Shown here in pieces: positions 1 to 10,608 of a stretch of DNA of 64,000 nt. The stretch's first letter is position 1. The number at the start of each line of letters is the position of its first letter. Below the pieces are notes generated by a model. It searched no databases. It had not been told where the DNA came from and worked only from the letters and a program-made list of their open reading frames with translations. The stretch is from Parietaria judaica (Eukaryota; Streptophyta; Magnoliopsida; Rosales; Urticaceae). The position numbers and the translations under genes are program-made. The stretch spans positions 14,812,001-14,876,000 of the forward strand of contig OX940864.1 in assembly GCA_954871525.1 (NCBI GenBank). The letters are read 5' to 3'.

Positions 1-1480
1 TTATTAATCAAATTCCAATTAAATAAATTAAACGTCATCATCAAATCATTTTATTATCATTTTAACCCTTTTCAACAATGAAATAAATAAATAAATTTCT
101 CCACAAAAGTCAAATCATTTCGGTGGTCCATGCCGAGTCAGCTCGCGCCTTTACTTCACTATATCCCATCGAGTCATCAAGGCACGAGCACAGGTGGACT
201 AGAAGTCCCTAACCGTAACTCGCCCTCGACTCGGGATCCTAATCACCACCAAAGACGGCCAGTTCGCCATGGGTCGAAATGTTGACTTTTGGGTCCAATC
301 ATATCCATACCCATACCCATAACCATATCCGGCCTACTGCGCAGTAGCCAGCTGCTCGTCAGCAGCTCATCCGCCCGAAGCGGGTACCATACCATAATAA
401 TCATCATCCGCCCGAAGCGGGTACCATATCAACATACGTCATCCCGACGTAATCATAAACATAAAATGTAACAAGCATCAATCCGATGCAACCATACCTG
501 GTATCTAGCCTCGCTATCAAGCGACGACTATTATAACATTGATTTTATTAATTATCAAATCATTACATTAAATCCAATTTTAACCTATCCGGTTCAATCT
601 TCATTAAAGCGTTGGTTTCTACATTCATTTTAAATAGCGAGAAAAGGTAATAGCCCCTACCTCAATCCATGGAAACTTTGACTAATTGACTAGCATGTCG
701 AAGATGCGGGTTCGTCTTGGCCTTGAGTTCTATGATCAATAATTTAAGCTTCCGATATACTGTCTGAGACGGGCGGTACGATTCGCACAATCTCCGAGGC
801 TAGCACAGAATGACAATATGTTTTAATGATATACCGATACCATTCATAAGTCAAAATGTCACTAGGATTGGACTTCAAATTGTCAATTGAAAACCCGATA
901 CGCTTAAATTTAACCCGGGTCGAATTCTCGTCGGGTACGCAAAACGAGGCAGTAAAACGGGCATCAATTCGACAATGTAATACCTATCCTAGCCTAATCC
1001 GACTATTCTAAACACAACGGCGAGGTCAATTTCATCAATCAAAGCCCAGAACATACTCAATTTGATCATCTAAAATCAGAAACTAGGGCGAGGAAATTCG
1101 AGCTTACCGGAAGTCCGATGACAATTCCGATTGAGGGCTTTCGATCTCCTCGACGAGGGCTTCAAAAACCCTAATCTAATTTCCAGATCGGCGACAAACT
1201 CCGGCGACCGGCGACGGTGGTTGACGGCGGCGACGGCGAGAAACACCTCCACCGAACACTAATAGGTCTCCCGAACACGAATCCGGTGTTAGATTTTCCA
1301 AAATCGAACTATTTCGGAGTAAATTTACAAACTTGCAACCGGAACTTACCGTAACTATTCCGGCCAAAACCTGCGACTTCCGACCACAATCCACCTATCA
1401 ACAGCTTCGTCTCGTCACGAGCTCTCCAACGGTACCAAATATGCGTTAATTGGAGTTACAGAGAAGAAGATATGAGGTTT
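1..1480 (-). other. Intergenic DNA, possible fragment of a retrotransposon LTR
   Basis: No convincing gene is seen. Read on the minus strand, the stretch has the flavour of a plant LTR or leader: a GC-richer block around 1100-1400 with short open frames and no recognisable domain, followed leftward by GC-rich non-coding sequence. The left part (about 290-430) contains short CCATACCCATA-like and CCGCCCGAAGCGGGTACC repeats. The window edge cuts the left end, and no matching second LTR, primer-binding site or target duplication is visible. The LTR reading is a guess from composition only; a non-coding transcript or an upstream gene leader is equally possible. Confidence 0.25.
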
Positions 1481-1499
1481 TGAAGTTTCAGGCAAAAGG

Positions 1500-1665
1500 G
1501 AAAACGAAAAATAGAGAGAGAGGGGGAGAGGTCGAGGGAGGAGAGAGAGAGATTATTTTCAATCTGATGACACGTTTTTTTTTTGTTTTTGTTTTCATCC
1601 TTATCCTTTTTTTTTTCTTTTGCTGATTTCTTTTATTTTTCATATATATATATATATATATATAT
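1500..1665. repeat. GA-rich, T-rich and (TA)n simple repeats
   Basis: A GA-rich tract (about 1510-1553) is followed by long T runs (about 1576-1617) and a (TA)n microsatellite at about 1641-1664. These are simple repeats with no coding signal. Confidence 0.8.
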
Positions 1666-4040
1666 TTATTGGGCATTACATTAATGATTAAAGAAAGAGT
1701 GACCACTGAGGGAGAAAAAATCGGCTTGAAAATTTATACTACGATGATAATTCATTCAACGCTTTTTTGAATCATTTTCTTTATCACAATTAAAATTATT
1801 TAATTAATTAAAAAATTATTCTTTGGTATTAAAATACGTTCAAGTAATATTATAAAAGGAGAAACTCTAAGATAATGTGGCAAAGTAATATTAATTAAGT
1901 ATTTGCATTTTTTTCTAAGAGATTTAAAGTGATATAATCAAGTAAAATCAAATGATTCACATTCTCTTTTTTATTAGTTTTTTGAACTTTTTAATAAAAT
2001 ATATTTTTCATTGATGACAATAGCTTTCTCTATAATTAACTACACCTTAATCACTTTCTATTGCTTAAACGTTTTTTCATCAATTGATTCTCATCACTTA
2101 ATATATATTAATTATATGTTTAGAGACCAACCAAACGATATTTTGAGTGCGAGCAGGTACAGTGAGATTTATGTAAAAATCTACCTATAATATGTTATAA
2201 GTAAAATAATATTTAATCAAATAAACCCACATCTCCTGAGCATCCTCGTCGAGTTTTTCGGAAGCTCTCCAACTACAGCCCCCATCTCTGATGCTACCCT
2301 GGTGTAGTAATTAAACAGTCATGCTAAACTTATTATTTTTGTCTCAACATATACATCGGGGAATAAAATTCAGAATACAAATTACAAAGAAAACTACATA
2401 TAGTGATAACATTTTCTTGCCAGAATTATTTTAACAAATAATTTTAAAGATCAAGCAGTTTCTACGTGTTAATGTTAATAATGTGAGAATAGAATAGTCC
2501 ATCCAAAATCAATTTATTAATTATATATTTTTTTATAGGAATACATCAATATGACAATATCATGTTTTTACTTATTAGTATTTGAAAAATGTAAGTTAGA
2601 TATTTGATGTGTAAATTTATTTAATATAACTTACAAATTTATTTCATAAAAATATAAGAGTTTAGATCGTTTACAAATTTAATCTATGATAATTTTGTTT
2701 GCTGTACAAATATGTATAGCATATATAACTCTACTATTTTTCTCTCTAAAGGGTGACTTGATTAATCATAAATACCATGAAAGTTAGTGAGAATATGTTT
2801 ATAAAACTGTTTTTTTTAAACTGTGTTTCTATGTAAAACCGTGTTTTTTTTAAACTGTGTTTATAAAACCGTGTTTATAAAACTGTCTTGAAAACCCACA
2901 AATCCTCAAGTGATGTACAAAATTAAAAATGAAAATTATTCACAATTTTTCAGAAATGCCATATCTAATCAAATGGCATCTTTGCTATTCATATGGGTTA
3001 TAGATTTTTCTTTTGAATGAATACATAGAAAAAATCATGAAAGCATCGATTTCTTAGGTTTTTGAAATTTAATATAATAAGATAGATTAAAGAAGATTAG
3101 ACGATATAGAAATAAAAAAGGGTTTACCTTGTCTCAATCATGCAGAAAATTCTTTAGAGAAAGGCCAACTCAAACTGAAACCTACAAAAGCCAATGAAAT
3201 CAAAGCAAATCAAAATATAGTTAATATATTTCTACGAATAGTTTTAACCGATTTTCATAGATGAAATATACATGATAGCTACAAAGAGATAGATCTTACT
3301 TGTGATTTTATTTTTGCTTCAAAATCTCTATTTATAGGCTAGAAAATAGATATGAAAAGACATTGTTTAATGACTATAAATACATATCATGCATTTAGAT
3401 TGTAAGACCAAAAGCCAATATGAATAACTATATGAATTGGAATAAACACAATATGAAGTAACCGTGGAGTGAGTAATAAAACCATTGGAATTCTCACATG
3501 CAATAGTTGTGAACAAAATTGTGAACATAATTAAGTGGCATCAAATGCATTAGATTAATGCAGATTAATGCATGTCTTTCTATTAAAGAAAATTCTAAAT
3601 TCTAGAAAAAATAGAATTCTCTATTCTTCATTCTCATTGTGCCATATCACTTGAGAGCCATGAAAAAATTGGAATTCTCAATACTTGGATTTTATAGTGC
3701 CAATGAAAAAATTGGAATTCTCAATACTTGGATTTTATAGTGCCATGTCACATGTGAGTTCCTCCTTTTATATATATATAGATTCGCACGATTAAATTTC
3801 AAAAATATTAATTATTTAACACTTTTATTAAACTAGAGATAATCTAATAGACAACACGGACATAATTGAACCTCAACAATATCTCATAGCCTTTAAGTAC
3901 TTAGCCATTAAAAAGAGACGAGAATATGTAGACACACTTAATATACAATTAGGTAGTTATGCCGCAATTATCCTAATCTTGACTGCTCTGTCTCTGATTA
4001 ACATGAAAGTCTCGTTTATTTTCTTTGGTCTCGTCTCGAT
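1666..4040. other. AT-rich intergenic region with a 43-bp tandem duplication and a possible Helitron 5' end
   Basis: No gene is seen. A 43-bp unit (motif TTGGAATTCTCAATACTTGG) is present twice in tandem at about 3661-3747. Directly to its right, the minus strand reads TCTATATATATATAAAAGG from 3782 leftward, preceded by A. That resembles the 5' terminus of plant Helitrons, but no matching 3' hairpin was found further left. Runs such as AAACTGTGTTT repeat around 2800-2880. Confidence 0.45.
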
Positions 4041-4043
4041 TCT

Positions 4044-4073
4044 GTTCTTCATCTTCATCTTCATCTTCATCAT
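4044..4073 (+). repeat. TTCATC hexamer repeat
   Basis: About four to five copies of TTCATC lie in the presumed 5' leader region of the SNX1 gene. Both strands are open here, which produces spurious short reading frames. Confidence 0.75.
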
Positions 4074-4219
4074 CTTTGCAGCGATCCCACTGAAAGGCCA
4101 TGAATTCCTTGGTAATCACGTCTCTGCCTCTCAATCTTCGTTCCCATCTCCAGCGCATTGCTTTCTCTTCTCTGATTCCGTTTCAATTCAATTCCGCTTT
4201 TTGATTTTCGACATTTTGG

Positions 4220-7200
4220 TTGGAGCAGCAGAGAACCGTATCTGGATCGTCTCAGAGCCCTAGATCTCCGTCTTCGCAGCCGTACCTTTCAGTCTCGGTT
4301 ACTGATCCAGTCAAATTGGGCAATGGAGTTCAAGCCTATATCTCATACCGAGCCATCACCAAGGTATCTTCTCGCAATCTCTACTTTTGGGGGTTTTCTC
4401 AGTGCTGGGTTTTGTTCATTTGTAATGTTCAATCTTTCTGATCAGATTGAATTTTAGCTCGATTTAATCTTCTGAAGTTGTTGGCTTTAGCTGCATCGGA
4501 AGCAAAATGTGTTCAATTTCATAGCTGAACCGTCTAATTTTATCCTCGATTGCATTGGTAGACGAATTTGCCCGAATACCAAGGGACGGAGAAGATTGTT
4601 ATAAGGCGATACAGTGATTTCGTTTGGTTGCATGATCGCGTTTTCGATAAGTACAAGGGCATTTTTGTTCCTCCAATTCCCGAGAAGAGCGCTGTAGGTA
4701 ACAACCGGTCATTATAGATTAATTTGATTAGCTTACTGGTTGTAATGATTGAAAGTGTTTTAAGGCTGAATTCTTACTTTAATTATGTGCAGAGAAGTTC
4801 CGATTTAGTGCCGAGTTCATAGAGATGAGGCGTCAAGCACTGGACGTGTTTGTTAATCGGATTGCTTCGCACCATGAACTTCAACAAAGTGAAGATCTCA
4901 GAACTTTCTTGCAGGCCGATGAAGAGGTAATGGCGGTTTCTGAATGATTGTTCGTTAGAAAATTGAGGCTTTTGAGGAAGATCTTACGATGTAGGATCTG
5001 TCTAATCACTATTGCGATTGATTTTTTTTTTTTAATAATATATATCGAGTATCGACTATTTATGGAAAGTTATCAACTGACTTAATTTTTGTTGTCTTAT
5101 TTGTCAGACTATGGAGAGGTTAAGGTCACAAGAGACTGGCATCTTTAATAAGAAGCCATCTGATTTTTTGCAAATCATCAAGGTACAAACAAGTCTCTAT
5201 AATTATATTAAAAAAATCAGAAAAATGTAAATGCAGATTATATGTATACATTAAGAAAAAGGCTAGTAATTTCTTTAATCAATTCAATGAAAATGGTCTA
5301 TTTGCTATGTGACAGGATGTGCAAACTAAAATGAGTGATGTAGTTCTTGGAAAGGAGAAGCCTGTTGAAGAGTCGAACGCTGAGTATGAAAAGTTGAAAC
5401 ATTACATCTTTGAGCTTGAGGACCACGTGGCGGAAGCCCAAAAGCATGCATATCGTCTTGTGAAGAGACACAGAGGTACGCAGATCCTTGAAAGCTTTAT
5501 TCAAGCCAAATTACTGGTACTAGTAGAAGTATCTTAGGTATATTTGTGATCGTTTTGGATAGGCTGTTCATAAACCACTCTCCGCCCTTGCACTGTAACC
5601 CTCTTTTATCAATAAAATATTGGTTTAAAATATATATATATATATATATATATTTGTGATCTTTTTTATCTGTTCCTCAGAATATGGGCAATCGCTTTCC
5701 GAGTTAGGAAAGGCATTCAAGCTGCTGGGAGAGTCTGAAGGTGATGCTCTTGGGAAGGCTTTCACCGAGCTTGGTGCCAAATCTGAGACAATTTCAGCTA
5801 AGCTGCAAAAGGAGGTATGTGATCGGACCTGAGCGAATAATCAAACGCCACCAACCAGAATGAACAGATGAACTCCCGATATATATTGGATAAATAGAAC
5901 AGAACTACAAACGCAACGTAGCGGGCGTTTCTTTGACAAACGATGTTAGAGACAATATTGCAAAACTCACGCTCCATCTCCCCTTGGTATAGGCGCCTAA
6001 AATAGGATTAGGAAACCTAATCCCTACTTATTACAAACTACTGAAAAAGGTCTTTAATTACTTAACTTAAATAGTTCATAAGTAAGTCACAATGCCTCTA
6101 ATATCCTAACACATAAATAGACGGTTTTATTTGATTCGTAATAAATAAAGGTTTCACAGTACGTCTCAAAGGGAAATTCCAGAACTTTTTAGTTTGCGTA
6201 TTTATTTCTTTGATATGTTTTTTTCACCCTTAAATGCTTAATCAACATGTAGATTATAGAATATAGATAGAATTAGGCAATTAGCTATTTTAGTCGATTA
6301 GTAAGCTTTTAATTTGTATTGTATTTAGTGCAATTTTTGTTCAGATGATCATTTAGTTTACAGAGATTAATTTTTTAATTATACGTTACTTAATTTAGAT
6401 GATGAATTTGTATATACTAACCCTGTAATAGGAAGAAAATTAAGAATATCTGTATTCACAACATACGAACTCCGACCATGCAGGCTCATCAGCTACTTAT
6501 GAACTTTGAAGAACCTTTGAAAGATTATGTCCGAGCCGTGCAATCTATTAAGGTCAGTTTAGATTTTATATTCTAGCAATTAATGATTGCCATGAATATG
6601 TAGAAATCATACATGTTTCGAACATTTAACATGAAGTATCTAAATATTTACGGATGAATAAATATAATAGGATTACTTGTAGAGCATATTAAATTCATTT
6701 GACAAATTTATAGTCTGATTTTACCGTGTCTCGGAAACAGGCCACGATAGCCGAGAGAGCCATCGCATTCAAGCAGCATTGTGAACTCTCTGAAACAATT
6801 AAGTTAAAGGAGATCAATCTGTATGCACTCATTCTCTTTAATTTATTATCTGCTTTATTTGCAATATACATCTCAATTTCAATGCAATTCCAGCCAAAAT
6901 ATCAGGCATTGATTTTAATATATGAAAATACATATAATTTGAGTCTTTTGCCATTGAAATTTTGTTCTATAGGCCCTGGTATTGGAAATTTATTTTTTTG
7001 CCCGGGAATAAAAAATATCATTCCTACAATTTTGCAGTGACAAATTAATGCTCACGCGATCAGAGAAAGTTGGAGAAGCTGAGATTGAATACAGGGATGT
7101 AAGTTTGCTCACATGATCACTTTAGCTATGTTTGGAACATAGATATAGACCACAAATTCGCACAAAGTTAATGCTGCGTCAAGCACCGAAACTTCTTTAC

Positions 7201-7543
7201 CCTAAAACAAATTCTTGATTTTCTTCTAAAAATTCCTTCAAATCTTCTCTAATTCTTTACCCTCAATTTATTAGTTCCAAATATAGCCTTATGGTGTCCA
7301 ATGATGGAATGGTCTTCTGTAACGCAGTTAAAGGATCAGAGTGAAGAAGCGACGAGAAGATACGAAGTTATAGTGCGAAGAATGAATGAAGAAATTGCGC
7401 GCTTTCAGGAGGAAAAGACGAACGATATGGGAATCGCTTTTCACGAATTTGCCAAAGGGCAGGCTAGGCTGGCGAATGGGTTCGCTGATGCTTGGCGGAG
7501 CCTCCTCCCGAAACTCGAAGCGTGCTCACCGGCGAGCCAATGA
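4220..7543 (+). CDS. SNX1: Sorting nexin 1 (PX-BAR protein, retromer-associated), 10 exons
   Basis: Exons read 4220-4363, 4562-4697, 4793-4926, 5108-5182, 5316-5475, 5681-5814, 6484-6552, 6741-6820, 7038-7098 and 7328-7543. All have GT-AG borders and keep phase, giving 402 aa, the length of Arabidopsis SNX1. The N-terminal PX domain carries the phosphoinositide-binding RRYSDFVWL motif and a PPIPEKSAV loop. The C-terminal half is the helical Vps5/BAR-type domain, ending near WRSLLPKLEA. The family binds PI3P-containing endosomal membranes and works with SNX2 and retromer in recycling cargo such as auxin carriers. The oddity is the start: the codon expected to be ATG (before GAG CAG CAG) is TTG, a stop (TGA at 4202) lies just upstream, and exon 1 has no in-frame ATG. 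A spliced leader starting at ATG 4100 is possible. The body of the gene looks functional. Confidence 0.95.
5629..5653. repeat. (TA)n microsatellite in SNX1 intron 5
   Basis: A run of about twelve TA units sits in the intron between SNX1 exons 5 and 6. No function is inferred. Confidence 0.85.
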
Positions 7544-8344
7544 GTGTGCTTCTTCCACTTGAGAATTTTGGTTCCGCGAATTCTGGAGTTGTATGAATAT
7601 GATCGTTTATGTTATCGCTTGTATAAATCCGTAGTTAGGTGAATGACCGGCTTTACTTTATGCTATGTTGATGATCTTTTGCAGAGGAAGTTACTATAAA
7701 CTCTTGTAAATCTCAGTCAATTTATCTTATTTTTTCTATTTACATTGTTTCTCATAAGGTGACAATATTGTCTCGCGTCGTTTTCGTATCGTGTCTTAAC
7801 TGTGTTATACTTATTTTATAGACCACCACCTGCCTTGAAGAGGAAATTCGACACAAAGTTATTTATTAAATTATTATTCTTATTTATCGCTTCGTCTTGG
7901 ATTTTGTTAACTACAAATATCATCAGATTTAGTTATATTAACGAAATTCTTTGAAGCATTAAATGCGGATAAAATATTGATATTACCGCGATCGAATATT
8001 GGATACTGAATATGTAGTGCGTGCGTTTTATTTTTCTTAATATTTTAAAGTATGTATTCGATTTTTTTTTTAATAAAAATATTGAAGTGCGATATTCAGT
8101 TTATTATTTTTAAAATACCTCACGGAAGATCCGCTTAAAATACTGATGTTGTACACGCTCACTGCACGGAACCATTCTTCATTAAGGGTGACCGTACTTC
8201 CTTCTTTGGCTTACGAAGCTACGCATCATTAGGGCAACTCCAACCACAAACACATTACACTATTTTAATGTAGTTTTTAAGTTTTAACACTAAATCTTTC
8301 TTCATCTCCAACCGCGACACCAAGACACACCGACTTGATTATCC
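7544..8344. other. Intergenic region after SNX1
   Basis: This is the 3' flank of SNX1 followed by AT-rich DNA. I see no gene. Similarity to copy B of the segmental duplication begins at about 8345. Confidence 0.5.
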
Positions 8345-8526
8345 GAAAGTACGACTACTTGCGCCGTCCAAAAAACTAATTGCTAATTTTCACCAATTGA
8401 CCCACTACACTATGTGGTGTCCATGAAACAAAAAGAAAAAAACTTATCCTATCTATAATTCATCCATTACACTTCTCAATATCAGCCAGCCATCACTCCG
8501 AAACTCTCTCTCAAGTCAAACCCACC

Positions 8527-8852
8527 ATGGCCGGTATAATCCGGTCACCGATCCTACGCCCCCACACGCGTGCCAACCACCCCCACCTGCGACTCTCTCC
8601 GCCACCGTCAATCCCCGGTACCAGCCTCTCTTCGTTCCCCAAGCTCGGTGCACTCTCAGCCGCTCACCGGAACCGGCTCGCGCCGGTGAAGGCTTCGCCG
8701 GGAAACGACGACCCGGAGGACGGAGTCTCCCTGGGGACTATGAAATTGCCTCCCAACGTCGATGTCCAGAGATTCGAAGGCCTACTATTTCAGGTCCGTA
8801 CATTTGTTATTATTTACTCAATTATTTAATGAGAAGCTGGAATAGCTCAGTT

Positions 8853-8885
<33 letters not shown>

Positions 8886-9650
8886 GAGGTTCGACCCCTC
8901 CTTCTAGCGCTTTATTATATATTTTTTTAAAGGGGTTAACGGCGGCAAAAATATCCAAAGAAAGTCTAAAAATGATGGTAAAAGTACTTAAAATCGTGTT
9001 GACCATTCCATTCTCGTAACGTAGTTAACTCGCTCGTTAACTCTGGCCACGTGTGTTTTTTATTTTATTTTATTATTATTTTGTCCAAATGATTAATTGT
9101 GAGTTTCGGAAATTGACAGTGGGCGAACAGTCTTTTCCAAGGAGCCAATCTTCCGCTTCCTGTCCCTTTAAAGGTCAGCGATTATGTGAATATACTATGT
9201 TGTACATAATGTCGATTTCAGCTGTTAAGTCCTGCAAGTTAGCATACAAAGTGATCAAAATTTTAATCTCAATGTAAGCACGTGCGTACACTAGTAGTGA
9301 ACAAGTGGCTCTGCCGGTGTGCACATAAGTACAATTTAATCGATTTTTAACTTAACGAAGTACGTGACCTAATCATTAAAATAGGCTTTAATTATATTTA
9401 GCAATAGTAACAGGTAGACAAGATTGGTGGTGGGGCTCGGCTAGGGTTCATCACGATTGGGGACGAGGGGAAGACTGACGTGCCAGTTTACATCGATTGT
9501 TTGGTATTCCCGCCAAGCGATGGCTCGGGGCCTGTCTTCAGAGCCATTAGAAATGGGCGCAAGAAGGACCAGACGGCTCCCGGAGAGGAAAGGATCATGC
9601 GGAGCCTTCTCCAAGCCCTCCAGAAAAGTGTCCAAATCGCCATCCTTTGA
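8527..9650 (+). CDS. DUF7148-type plastid protein (intact copy), 3 exons
   Basis: Exons 8527-8793, 9120-9173 and 9414-9650 join in phase to 185 aa. The first ~60 residues are rich in Ser, Pro, Arg and His, as expected for a chloroplast transit peptide. The conserved part begins at GVSLGTMKLPPNVD and continues through WANSLFQGANLPLPVPLK (all of exon 2) and VYIDCLVFPPSDGSGPVFR to a conserved C-terminus (PGEERIMRSLLQAL). I recognise this as the plant plastid family annotated as DUF7148, whose biochemical role I do not know. All splice sites are canonical and there are no stops. Intron 1 contains a complete tRNA-Asn gene on the same strand and a transposon fragment. The second copy at 32676-33613 is broken, so this is the only intact copy in the window. 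Confidence 0.85.
8836..8909 (+). tRNA. tRNA-Asn (anticodon GTT), inside intron 1 of the DUF7148 gene
   Basis: The 74-nt cloverleaf has a 7-bp acceptor stem (GCTGGAA with TTCTAGC, one G-T pair), D-arm TAGCTCAGTTGGTTAGAGC, anticodon loop CTGTTAA, and T-arm GGAGG-TTCGACC-CCTCC. These also supply the internal A and B boxes for RNA polymerase III. There is no intron. A T7 run follows about 20 nt downstream and could end transcription. The identical tRNA in copy B (32922-32995) shows the insertion is older than the duplication. Confidence 0.96.
8934..9054. repeat. Fragment related to the TIR of the MULE-type MITE at 42259-42727
   Basis: In intron 1 of the DUF7148 gene, this stretch shares GGTTAACGGCGGCAAAAATA, GACCATTCCATTCTCGTAAC and GTTAACTCTGGCCACGTG, in that order, with the left arm of the element at 42259-42727. 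Only one arm is seen here. Copy B lacks it. Confidence 0.75.
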
Positions 9651-10067
9651 TATCGTTTCTCACTTCTTTTTTTATTATCCAACGTTCGTTGATCTCAATA
9701 CTTTTTTGTGATATTTGTCCAATATTAAATATGTATTATCGGGTTTCAAAATTTCAATGTTTGGTTCTATACATCAGTGACCCCAAATATTTTTATCATA
9801 TTAATTAGTTATAGATAAGTTCATATATACCCAAATAAGTTTTTTTACGGTAAATATACATAAGTTTCTCTTGTTTCGCTGATCAATTTGTAGTTATCAC
9901 TGTATTTTTTATGTCGCTCTTTTTTTTTTTAAATCATCAAATTAGCTTTAAAATCACTCTCCAAATACCTTGGAAACAAATTTAGTTTTGGAAGAGAAAT
10001 ATCAGAGATTGAGAATCAGTCTCAAACACTTTTGTAAGAGAGAGACTATTATGAATTGATATTTAGT
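9651..10067. other. Intergenic, shared with copy B; empty site of a MITE
   Basis: This stretch aligns with 33614-34237 in copy B. At 9754-9756 a single TCA marks the unoccupied site of the 259-bp MITE found at 33739-33997. No gene is seen. Confidence 0.8.
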
Positions 10068-10094
10068 CTTGGGAGTAGAGCTGCACACTACACG

Positions 10095-10210
10095 TCGCCA
10101 CTCGCGATTCGACGCGTCGCGACGTGTACAGGAGGAATCGCGATGCGTCGCGATTTTGCGGCAAAAGTCGCGATTCGTCGCGATTCTGGGCACGCGTCGC
10201 GACGCGTGGG
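10095..10210. repeat. hAT subterminal TCGCGA repeat cluster
   Basis: At least seven copies of TCGCGA (variants CGCGATTCG and CGTCGCGACG) lie within about 110 bp of the 5' TIR. Two more lie just inside the 3' TIR (about 14200-14217). hAT transposases are known to bind subterminal repeats, so these are likely transposase binding sites. Confidence 0.8.
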
Positions 10211-10445
10211 AGGGTGATCCGAACTTTCGATCCGACGGCCAGGATCGTGCCACGTAATCGATCCGTGTGATGTGTTTGTTTGTGGCAATAATAACACGTT
10301 TTTCACCCGAAATTTATTACCCAACCACAATTTTTACCTACTTTATTCGAATTCAACCCTAAAATTTCAATTTTTTTTTTTTTTTACCCACTATTATTCA
10401 CCCAGCACAATAATTATTCACCCACCCCACCCTCTCCTCAAACCC

Positions 10446-10453
10446 TATAAATA
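10446..10453 (+). promoter_or_regulatory. TATA box of the hAT transposase gene
   Basis: TATAAATA lies about 160 bp upstream of the transposase ATG at 10609. It is followed by a T/C-rich, start-free leader (10497-10605) built from CTCTCAAGTTCTAAAG-like repeats. Confidence 0.6.
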
Positions 10454-10608
10454 CCACCTCTTCCTCCCTCATTTCCTCACCAACAATCTTCCATCTCTCT
10501 CTCAAATTCTCTCAAGTTCTCAAGTTCTCAAATTCTCTCAAGTTCTAAAGCTCTAAAGTTCTCAAGTTCTAAAGTTCTAAATTTCTCAAGTTCAAAAGTT
10601 CTCTCATT

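Noticed and set aside
3979..4263. Open frames on both strands over the TTCATC repeat upstream of SNX1
   Set aside because: They arise from the hexamer repeat; neither protein shows a domain, and the real SNX1 frame is different.
6726..7040. Open frame extending SNX1 exon 8 into the intron
   Set aside because: Only the first part is exon 8; the rest is AT-rich intron ending at the exon 9 acceptor.
8820..8910. tRNA-Asn as the head of a SINE
   Set aside because: The cloverleaf is complete with a paired acceptor stem and no tRNA-unrelated body, poly(A) or target duplication, so a true tRNA gene is the better reading.
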